Notes under the pieces: model-generated
The model's database searches: none
The model's input: only the letters and a program-made list of their open reading frames with translations
Told to the model about the DNA's origin: nothing
Program-made: the position numbers and the translations under genes
NCBI GenBank assembly: GCA_946800325.1
Contig: OX326958.1
Coordinates: 31,107,314-31,171,313 of the forward strand
DNA from: Luzula sylvatica
Taxonomy: Eukaryota; Streptophyta; Magnoliopsida; Poales; Juncaceae
Reading direction: 5' to 3'
Length of the DNA stretch: 64,000 bases
Shown: piece after piece, positions 56,301-64,000 of the stretch
Layout: each line of letters begins with the position of its first letter
How positions within the stretch are numbered: the first letter of the stretch is position 1

Positions 56301-57251
56301 CGCACGAGTGTTAATCAAAGATCCATTCGGCGTCTCAAAATTAACCTACTCTTTGAGCCGCATCGAACCATTCATCGCGCTCTAGCTCTTGAAACTATTT
56401 CATGAGCGTTGTGTTTTACTTTCCTATGCACCTGAATTCTCAAAACAATTTTGAGAAATTTGCGTCTATACATGCCACCACAAGGCACGTTATATCGTTC
56501 GATTTCTTCTTAATGTCTATCGAACCCGGCTTTCTCTAAAGCCAAATCCTCGAGTCCTGAATCTACCATTTCCATGTCTAACACGTTCCATTAAGTCTAA
56601 GAACTATTATTTGACTATCAAGGTTAAGAACGGTAATTCCGACCCAAAAGTCATCTATCATATCGATCTCATCGATATATTTGGTGTTGCTTGAAAACAT
56701 AATTCTAAACGGATGATGAAGATTAAGCTCCTAACCGTGCGTACTTAATATATATGTTTACATGATGAATATATTAATGTGTTATTTTTATCGAATCGAT
56801 AACCCTCATACCGATACGGGACTCCAAGTCCATAATACTCAAGATCCATATTTCGCAATCCTCCCATAAGTGACTATGGCCGACAAATGAGATCTCGCGT
56901 ATTTAGTAGGATTATTATCCAATCGTATCATATACGACTCTTGAACCTTTATAGAATTTCGGTGATGGATCGTATCATATACAATCCCAATTCCGTGTGT
57001 GCATTCTATCTATGCCCCGAACTCTAATCGGATTAGCTTGGACGGTTAAGTCACAACCATATCCAACGTATCGTTCAATTGAACTACTCACGTGCCCGAC
57101 TATGGCCTGAACCCACTTGAGTCCCCAATTAACGCTTACCACCCGCATCAATACATACAATAATACGTGCCCGACTATGGCCTGAAACCACGCATTATGT
57201 CATACCAATCTCGATGGATATGGACATGGAAGGCATTTCCATGACTTAAAT
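53393..57251 (-). pseudogene. Old copia: leader, gag and most of pol
   Basis: On the minus strand: a Gag fragment near 56118-56318 (LIPKLHKMRFKFELEM, VLVIQRRDRK), integrase pieces near 55280-55700 (ETFERFKEF, LDMVR, SQTDLPK.FWGYALETAA) and RT near 54340-54525 (TQPYGFVD, GLEKASRNWNIRFDEVI). Past about 54270, SGSHVIFLV jumps to TKDLGETAYELSVKIY, so the stretch holding YVDD is deleted. Frameshifts and stops are frequent. It aligns end to end with the young element's polyprotein. Confidence 0.85.
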
Positions 57252-57672
57252 CACTACGACATATCAGCTGATTTGGGACGGGCCGTAGCTAAATATCAGC
57301 TTTATTGGTACGGGCCGTCCCAAATACCGTCCCAAATTAGCAACGGGCAGTCGCAAAACGGAAATACTGTCCCAAAAATTAGGGACGGGCTGTCGCAAAA
57401 AGAAATCACCGTCCCAAAAATTAGGGATGGGCCATCGCAAAAAGAAACCACCGTCCCAAAAAGGACACTCGTCCTGCCCTGACACCAGGTGTCAGCCAGA
57501 GATTTCCTACGGACCGTCGCAAAAGCATCTTACCATCCCAACAAACTTCTGACACCCCGTCCCAAAGTCGTTTATCGTACCAAAATTGTTTTCTACGACC
57601 CGTCGCAAAACCTTTACCGTCCCAAAAATTAGAACGTTACACCCATTCCCAAGAGAGCATTCATTTCCCGCC

Positions 57673-57675
<3 letters not shown>

Positions 57676-57743
<68 letters not shown>

Positions 57744-57778
57744 CCCCCCTTTCTCCTCTCTCTCTCTCGTCTCTCTCT
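57676..57778. repeat. (CT)n microsatellite
   Basis: Long CT run in the CACTA-like region with a few interruptions (CTATCT, CATTTCCC). It produces the Ser/Leu-rich ORF at 57586-57978, which I do not count as a gene. Confidence 0.85.
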
Positions 57779-58969
57779 CATTTCCCCCTTTCTCCTCTCT
57801 CTTCTCTTACAGCCTTCTCAGTCCCACACCACAGCCCCACACCACAGCCCCCTCTCAGCCCGTCCGCCTTCTGTCTTGGATCTCGGTGGAGCATCTTGGT
57901 GCTTGGATCTCGTTGTGGAGCCCCTCTCAGCCCCCTCTTACTGGTATACATTTCCATCTCTCTGTTTACGTTTTTTAGCTAGAATATGAGTGTTTTTGGC
58001 CTTGCTTTGAGTATTTTGAAGTTTTTAAATCTTATGATTTTTAGCTTGGAGCTTAAGGTTTTGAAATCTGTCGGATCAAACAAAATTGGTTTCAATCTTG
58101 AGTTATTTTGAGTTTTTTGTGTATTATGAGTTTTTTTCTTGTATTGAAATCTGTCAGCAATTTTTTGAGTATTTTTAAATAATTTTCTTGGCATTTTTGA
58201 GTAATTTTTGGGACTCAGATTTTTGAGTAATTTTTGTGTATTTTTGAGTTTTTTTGTGAATTTTTGAAATCTGTCAGATCTTACGGTTTTGAAATCTTGT
58301 GTATTTTTAGTTTTTTCATCTCTGAGTATTCTTAATAATTTTGTGAGTATTTTCTTAGTAATTTTCTTTGTAGCGAGATCTATAAGTTTTTTTTACTATT
58401 TTCTTAGTAATTTTTTGGACAATTTTTATAAATTTTTAAGACAATTTTGTAATTTTTTTAGTAATTTTCTTAAACAGATTTTTTGAGTATGTTCAATAAT
58501 TTTTTGCGTATTTTCATAGTATCGAGATCTGCCTTATTTAAATGATATAATTTTTTGATTATTTTCTTAGTAATTTTCTGAGTATTTTTTAAACAGATTT
58601 TGTTGAATAATTGTGAACAGATCTCCTCGAATAAATTTTGTTGAATAATTTTAGATAATTTTTAGACAGATTTTGTACATATTTTGTTACATCTGATATT
58701 TTGACTTTGTTTGAGTTTTTTTTAGATTTTAGAGGAATTTTATACAGGTTTATTCTGGCAGGATTTTTAAGTTATTTAAAGAAGTTGTACTGGCAGGATT
58801 TTTCAGTAATATTATTTGGTTTTATATTATTTGTATATTCTTGACTTTTTTTGAGCTTCAGGGACTCTGTCAGGATTTTTAAGATATTTAAAATTTTTAA
58901 GTTATATTATTTGTATGTAAATTTGTTATATTATGTTGGTAGAATTTTTTTTAAGTATTATATTATTCT

Positions 58970-59107
58970 GGCAGGAATTTTTTGAGCACTTGGAAGAGAA
59001 ACAAAAGAGAAGACAAGAGAAGAATGCTAGAGAAGGGAAGAGAAGGCACTTGGAAGAAGAGGAAAAGAAGGAAAGAGAAAGAAAGAGAAGGCAGAAGAGA
59101 AACAAAA
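58970..59107 (+). other. Possible captured exon in the CACTA-like region
   Basis: After a T-rich, intron-like 1-kb stretch and an acceptor-like TTCTGGCAG, a purine-rich open segment codes for a highly charged helix (EHLEEKQKRRQEKNAREGKR) and is followed by a donor-like AAAAG/GTTAAT. It could be a host exon picked up by the element. There is no known partner gene in the window. Confidence 0.35.
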
Positions 59108-59481
59108 AGGTTAATATTTCAATTTTACAAAAATCTTTTGTTATGTAAATTGTAAATCAATGTTGGTATATATGTTAGTTAGGATTGTTAGAGTTTTAGG
59201 AAAATTTTATTAGTTAGGATTGTTAGATATTTGTGTATGTTAGTTAGGATTGTTAGAGATATGTACACAATTTCCTACGGGCCGTCACAAAATCATTTTA
59301 CCGTCCCAACAAACTTCTGACAGTCCGTTCAAGACGCGTTCCCCGTACCAAAAATGTCTGCTACAGCCCGTCCCAAAAACGATAACCGTACCAAAATTGT
59401 TTGCTACGGCCCGTCGCAAAACTTTTACCGTCCCAAAAATTAGAACGTTATATCCATTCCCAAGAGAGCATTCATTTCCCA

Positions 59482-60310
59482 TTTGAAATATAGTCAATTT
59501 ATAGTAAAATTGAAATAATTTTCTTAAAATTAAATTAAAATAATTATCTTAGATTTTAAATTCAAATTCAAATTCAACTAATTTAAAAGTATATATATAT
59601 AAAAAGTTAAGAGTAAATTGATAAATTTGATAAATTATATATATGATAAATTGAGAACAAGGTTGAGAGTAAATTGATAAATAGTATCTTAGTTTCACAT
59701 ATGTTATATAATAATTTTTAAACTATTTTGTATACAATTATTATGTATTCAAATTTTAAACTATAATAAATTTTTAACTATAATAAACTTTAAATAAACT
59801 ATATATGTATTCAAATTCAACTATTATGTATATAATTTTAAACTAATTAATTAATAGATATAATACTGAACAATTTCCTGCCCCAGCATTCAGCCACGTC
59901 GTCGTTACTGTTCATCCGTACAGCGCTTAAATACTGTTTATAAAATGTACTGTTCATAAATACTGTTATTGTTCACGAATACTTTTTTTTTTTTTTTTTT
60001 GGAAATTTCTGTAAATATAGGGGCTTTTTAAGATTTTTCAATGTTAGAACAATTTCAGTTTTTTTAAATGTAAGGGCTTTTTAAATATTTCTAATGTGAT
60101 ATCATTATTTTAAGATTATTATAGGGGTATATATGGTAATATCAGATTGTGTAAGGTTATACATGATAATTTCAGATATTTTAAATATTTCTCATATTGT
60201 ATCATTAATTCCTAATTTTTTATAAGGGTAAAGATGATAATTTGTGTTTTTTTCCAGAGGTATGCATGCTAATTTTTTATTTTTTCAAATACTGTTTTTA
60301 TTTTATTCCA
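59482..60310. other. A/T-rich intergenic
   Basis: No gene seen. Contains a long T run (59984-60001), CTGTTCATAAATACTG-type repeats near 59930-59975, and recurring AGGGCTTTTTAA words at 60020-60090. Confidence 0.45.
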
Positions 60311-60315
60311 CATAT

Positions 60316-61839
60316 TGTTGGTTAATTCTAACCTAGAGGGGGGTAAATTTGGCAATCTAGCTTACACTTAGTTTAAATTTAAACCTAATTTACGGTGCGG
60401 AATAAATAATAATTTAGATGATAGAGATGATACCGTACAAACACTTTAACACAAGATGTTTGTTTACGAAGTTCGGTAGGTGGTTGCTTTGTAGCTTTAA
60501 CTCACCCTTTACTCGCTTAATTGACCGACTCAATTATTTGCGAGTACCTACGTCTCCGGGAATGCCTTGTGCCTCTTTTTGGCTTTCGATTGAATTCCAA
60601 CTCAACTCGATTACAAGGATTTGCCTAGATCGATTTACACGCTTCTATCGATCTATAGCTAAGGCTCTTTACACTTTGTTGTACTAGCCTATTACAATTT
60701 CTAAATACAAACTAAAACGTGATCGGTCACGCAAGTTGGGAATCGTATTTGAATAGGTGAGAAAGAAGGATTAATCTCTAAGATTGTTTAAGAGGATTAA
60801 GAGCTCAAGAGCTTGCAAGGTTTCTCTCTTTTAAATGTATAATTTGGATAGTTGAAGTCATGAGAGAGAATGAGGGAAGGGTTCTATTTATAGAACACAT
60901 AGACCCTTCCCAACCTTGTATTTTCTGCATAGTCCGTTATAACGGACTGAATGTCCGTTATAACGGACCATAAGTCAAAACTAGCCGTTACGGCTATTAT
61001 ATTCGAATTGTTACATATTCCGTTACAACGGAACATAGGTACGTTATAACGGAAGTCTGTGTTATGAAGTCCGTTACAACGGATTATTGAGTTCGTTATA
61101 ACGGACATCATACTGCGAACTCTTCTTCATTTAGAATTTAATTCCCGTTGTAACGGAGAATACTCCGTTACAACGCTATAAGGTAGTCCGTTATAACGGA
61201 TTGGTTAATCCGTTACAACGGACTTGAAGAGAGGAGTATCACACAGAAGTGAGGTCAATGTCCGTTATAACGGACATGTATGTCCGTTGTAACGGACATA
61301 CTTCTGTGACATCCTTCAAGTTTAGATTTAATTAGCGTTGTAACGAACATCATTCCGTTACAACGCTTTGATTGAGTCCGTTATAACGGATTGGTTAATC
61401 CGTTATAACGGACTATGTTGTGAGTTCCAATCTTGAATAGGACGAGTATGTCCGTTATAACGGACTATGAGTTCCGTTGTGACGGACATACTGATTTCAG
61501 CCTTTTATTTTAATTCATCAATTTGATGGATTTCGAATATAATTGTTTGACTTTATTTTGAGCTTAATCATACATAAACAAGTTTAGGGATACCTATATT
61601 ATGTTTTGGTGATTAGATTGATATCCCAACTTGCGGAATCTTCGATGTCTTGATTCCGTGATTCTTCTACATCTTGACCTTCTTCGTGATTCTTGATTCT
61701 TCGATGTCTTTGATTCTTGTTATTCTTGATTGATCCTTTCATTTTGTACCTATCTCCTACACATTTATCTTGCTAGATTTCGTTAGTAGTATCGACATTG
61801 TATTTGAGATAATCAAACAATAGGAAATTTGAACCAACA
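60316..61839 (-). repeat. 3' LTR of a minus-strand LTR retroelement, with CCGTTATAACGG array
   Basis: On the plus strand it starts TGTTGGTTAATTC and ends GAACCAACA. The polypurine tract of the minus strand (ATCAAAATGGGGAGTT, 61840-61855) adjoins it, which fixes orientation. It is homologous to the solo LTR at 33006-34444 over both flanks. The minus-strand TATA box TATAAATAG is in 60884-60893, and the palindrome array (60930-61490) lies directly upstream in U3. Confidence 0.9.
60930..61490. repeat. Array of about 18 GTCCGTTATAACGGAC-like palindromes
   Basis: Inverted pairs of CCGTTA/TAACGG occur roughly every 20-45 bp (for example 60932, 60953, 61186, 61260, 61376, 61398, 61449), with CCGTTACAACGG and CCGTTGTAACGG variants. 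A larger unit of about 190 bp repeats around them. AACGG is the core of plant Myb sites of the MSA type. Confidence 0.92.
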
Positions 61840-61855
61840 AACTCCCCATTTTGAT
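61840..61855 (-). promoter_or_regulatory. Polypurine tract of the minus-strand retroelement
   Basis: Minus strand ATCAAAATGGGGAGTT ends exactly at the 3' LTR start TGTTGG. Confidence 0.8.
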
Positions 61856-62348
61856 TCATTTCAAAACAATGTCGATTTGGAGAGATACATCGATTATTGG
61901 TAACTTTCCAATACGATTATCCTTTCTCCCCCTTTTTTTTTTAAAGTGGATCAAAAGGGATGAAAAAAAAATCATGAAGGAAAGCTCCCCCTACATGCAA
62001 GCTCCCCCTAAACATGTGCATATTGCGCATGTTTAGGCTTTGATGTAGTTGAATACTCCGTTTAAATTATGAATGATTTTTGAGATTAATAGGTGATATA
62101 ATTTTCGAGTTTTAGTAATGAGAATGTGAACAAAGTAATATACTACTCATTTGCACAACTATTTTAACCAAATCAAATCTTTCTTAAAACATTTTCAAGT
62201 TCATACATAGAAACATACGATGGATACACATACTCAAAAGAACACAAAGAAACACAAATTTCAAAAACAAAACATAACACTGCAAATAGCTATTAGTTTT
62301 AGAAAATATTTTTAGGCTCTAATGAGCTATTTAGATACACTCTCCTTT
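61856..62348 (-). other. 3' untranslated region of the retroelement
   Basis: Non-coding A/T-rich DNA between the ORF stop and the polypurine tract. GCTCCCCCTA is repeated near 61985-62010. Confidence 0.6.
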
Positions 62349-63755
62349 CTAATCATCTCCGGGTGAGTTATCGTTCTCATCATCGTTATCATTGTTGAAT
62401 TGGTTGAGACGACGGGTTATGGCATCTAGACGACGATCCATGTAGCTATAGGTTTCTTCACGAAGGTTAAAAGCATGAGATCGGGTGAGTTGGTTGTCGG
62501 TGAGGATCTCATCTCGGACCGTATTGACGGTAGTGCGGGTGAGTTCGTTGTCGGCGAGGATCTCGGCTCGGGCCGCGTTTACGGTGTTGCGGGTGAATTC
62601 ATTATCCGCGATGATGGTTTCGCGAGTTAGTGCATTGTCCGCGAGCATTTGATCTCGCACACTTTCGGAACGTAAATTAGATGCCTCGAAAAGTGAACGA
62701 ATCTCGTCAAGAGTGAGCGATGGTTGAGTTCCCGAGCCGGAGCCTTCACCCGGTTCTCCTATGGCTTGTCGTTTCCTTGGTCTCGATTGGTCCAGTGCGT
62801 TGTTTGCGTCTTGGGCCGGTGGATCGAATCGAACCCACTCGGCGGGGATTTCCGGAAAGAAGTAAGGTCCGGCTCGGCGATCGTTAACGATATAGTGATC
62901 CGAGCGACCTCCGGATCTATTCTGGCGGGTGAGTCCGAGACTTTCGAGTCGATCTGGGTGTGCAAGGTTCTCGGTAGGAGTGACTCCGAGCGGCCATTCT
63001 GTGTCCGGTATGACTATACCCAATTTCACGCATGCCAATGAAATGATATGGCCATAGGGAAGAGAGGAGGTGTTTACCCGTAGGGCATACTCCATGTGCC
63101 GAATGATGAGGTATGGGACATTAATGGTGGGTGAGTCTTGATACCAAAGGTTGTATATCAAGACCTTGTTACGGCCGTCTAGATTGGTTTTGAGTTTGAC
63201 GACGGGAGCGAGGATGTTATTTCCGATTTGCCACGTGAATCGGAGATTAGGTTCATACTTGGTGGAGTACTCGTACTCGCGATCGTTGGTGGTAATCTTC
63301 TCGAGTTCGTCCGAGTCGTTGCCGTGATATGAGTCGCCGCGACTAATATAAAACTTTTCCCCACGATCGGACAAGCCCAACCATTCACGCAAATTTTCTT
63401 CGGAAATAACGATTTCCTTACCGAAGAGATAGCTCCGTATGAGGTTGTTGTCGTGATCATGGGTTGCGTGAGCATAGAATAGGCGAACTACTTCTTTGTA
63501 GTATGGGTATTGAAGATCACACAATCCTTGAATGCTCCAATTTCCGATTCGAGGTTGCACGGCCTCGCGTAGAGAGATTGCTTCGGTCGAAAAATCAATA
63601 TAGAAGCATGCGCCTACCGCGCGATTGGCGAAGTCGTTTTGATATCTCCTAGCTTTAGTGATCGATTCGTAGAGATAGTTATTCTCCGTGTTGTGAAACT
63701 CAAATCGACGAGCACCGATGGGCATTGGACGCTTGCTTGCTCTTCTCGATGCCAT
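62349..63755 (-). CDS. Retroelement protein resembling putative plant transposon protein domain
   Basis: 468 residues, uninterrupted, the last ORF before the 3' LTR. Residues about 40-250 (REAVQPRIGNWSIQGLCDLQ, EVVRLFYAHATH, FGKEIVISEENLREWLGLSD, WYQDSPTINVPYLIIRHMEY) resemble the domain Pfam calls putative plant transposon protein (PF20167), a family match from memory, not a search. The C-terminus (about 365-450) has four repeats of an 18-residue unit with ADNxLTRxT.. and RAEI/RDEI, predicted coiled coil, then an acidic tail. No zinc knuckle, protease or RT in it. Function unknown; it may be an extra ORF of a large element or the sole ORF of a non-autonomous one. Confidence 0.75.
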   Translation of the reverse strand: MASRRASKRPMPIGARRFEFHNTENNYLYESITKARRYQNDFANRAVGACFYIDFSTEAISLREAVQPRIGNWSIQGLCDLQYPYYKEVVRLFYAHATHDHDNNLIRSYLFGKEIVISEENLREWLGLSDRGEKFYISRGDSYHGNDSDELEKITTNDREYEYSTKYEPNLRFTWQIGNNILAPVVKLKTNLDGRNKVLIYNLWYQDSPTINVPYLIIRHMEYALRVNTSSLPYGHIISLACVKLGIVIPDTEWPLGVTPTENLAHPDRLESLGLTRQNRSGGRSDHYIVNDRRAGPYFFPEIPAEWVRFDPPAQDANNALDQSRPRKRQAIGEPGEGSGSGTQPSLTLDEIRSLFEASNLRSESVRDQMLADNALTRETIIADNEFTRNTVNAARAEILADNELTRTTVNTVRDEILTDNQLTRSHAFNLREETYSYMDRRLDAITRRLNQFNNDNDDENDNSPGDD

Positions 63756-64000
63756 GGAAGGAAATTGAGAGAAGGATTAGGTTTTTTTTTTTTTGATGTT
63801 GAGAGAGTTTTGGGAGGAAATGGAGAGAGATTAGGGAGTAAAATAGTTGGGTTTTTCGATTTTGAAGAGATTTTCAGTTTTCTAGGAGATTTTCGACGGT
63901 TTTGGGAAGAGGAGAAGATATTTCGAGTTGGAGAGAAGTGGAGCGGTTGGATACAGAATGAACAGTCGAGGGTTTAAAGACAGTTTTTCAACACTCCGTT
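63756..64000 (-). other. Leader upstream of the retroelement ORF, cut by the window end
   Basis: On the minus strand it is pyrimidine-rich with CTCTCTC and TCTTCAA words, like a plant 5' untranslated region. The outermost bases (AACGGAGTG on the minus strand) again show the AACGG half-site of the U3 array. Confidence 0.5.

Larger units (their letters stand above)
43171..57251 (-). mobile_element. Old Ty1/copia retrotransposon, minus strand, split by a younger copia
   Basis: Minus-strand gag, integrase, RT and RNase H remnants run in order from about 56.7 kb down to 45.3 kb, collinear with the intact element at 45540-53387, including leader motifs like GGCCATAGTC (57175, 57110, 56875). It has one LTR (43171-44215) and lacks a recognisable 5' LTR; sequence upstream of gag is replaced by CACTA-like DNA at 57252. 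Without the insert it is about 6.2 kb. Many stops and frameshifts show it is dead. Confidence 0.88.
57252..59481. mobile_element. CACTA-like sequence with GGGACGGGCCGTCGCAAA repeats
   Basis: Begins CACTACGACATATCAGCTGA, a CACTA-type terminus, followed by many copies of a GACGGGCCGTCGCAAAA / CCGTCCCAAAA unit (57275-57620), typical of CACTA subterminal repeats. A 160-200 bp part of this (57507-57668) recurs in direct orientation at 59266-59479. No inverse TAGTG end was found, so it is truncated or rearranged. No transposase recognised. Confidence 0.65.

Noticed and set aside
57586..57978. Ser/Leu-rich ORF of 130 residues
   Set aside because: Most of it is a CT microsatellite.

Overview
The window is nuclear DNA of a flowering plant, most likely a eudicot. 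Genes have short exons with GT-AG introns and TATA promoters, the gene families are plant-specific, and the intergenic DNA is A/T-rich and packed with plant transposons (hAT, Mutator-like, PIF/Harbinger, CACTA, Helitron, Ty1/copia, LTR remnants, tRNA-derived SINEs, a LINE derivative). The species cannot be told from sequence alone. All coordinates, splice sites, target-site duplications (TSDs) and terminal inverted repeats (TIRs) were read by eye.

Layout. 0-13 kb: three tandem genes for small GPI-anchored classical arabinogalactan proteins (AGPs; 16-396, 2768-3151, 12360-12722). Copies 2 and 3 share about 1 kb of upstream DNA. In copy 3 that DNA has been split by hAT elements, including a hAT inside a hAT, and the third gene has lost the segment carrying the TATA box. 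13-23 kb: three minus-strand genes. One is a small coiled-coil protein with a C-terminal membrane anchor (12987-13479). The others are a paralogous pair of five-exon genes for organelle-targeted, single-membrane-span, acidic helical proteins (13985-15661 and 21463-22927), separated by a Mutator-like foldback element, an A/T-rich Tourist-like insertion and two hAT MITEs. 23-33 kb: mostly intergenic, with one three-exon bHLH transcription factor gene of the bHLH94/96/99 type (29022-30177, minus) and several SINEs.

33-43 kb: only mobile DNA: a solo LTR, a Helitron with tandem inverted units, a Tip100-like hAT holding a Mutator-like element, a Harbinger-type element, a LINE derivative, a foldback MITE and a second Helitron end. 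43-57 kb: an old, broken Ty1/copia element on the minus strand, interrupted inside its RNase H region by a young, nearly intact relative on the plus strand (45540-53387; 1315-residue polyprotein, 629-bp LTRs with one difference seen, 5-bp TSD). 57-59.5 kb: CACTA-like sequence. 60.3-64 kb: the 3' LTR, polypurine tract and last ORF of another minus-strand LTR retroelement that runs off the window.

The most unusual pattern is in the LTRs. Three LTRs each carry an array of short perfect or near-perfect palindromes directly upstream of the TATA box. The core differs between them: CGTCATGACG, CCGTTATAACGG and GTTCGTTCGAACGAAC. The first two LTRs are homologous over their flanks yet carry different palindromes at the same place. 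This looks like a repeatedly evolved U3 control module whose motif can be exchanged.
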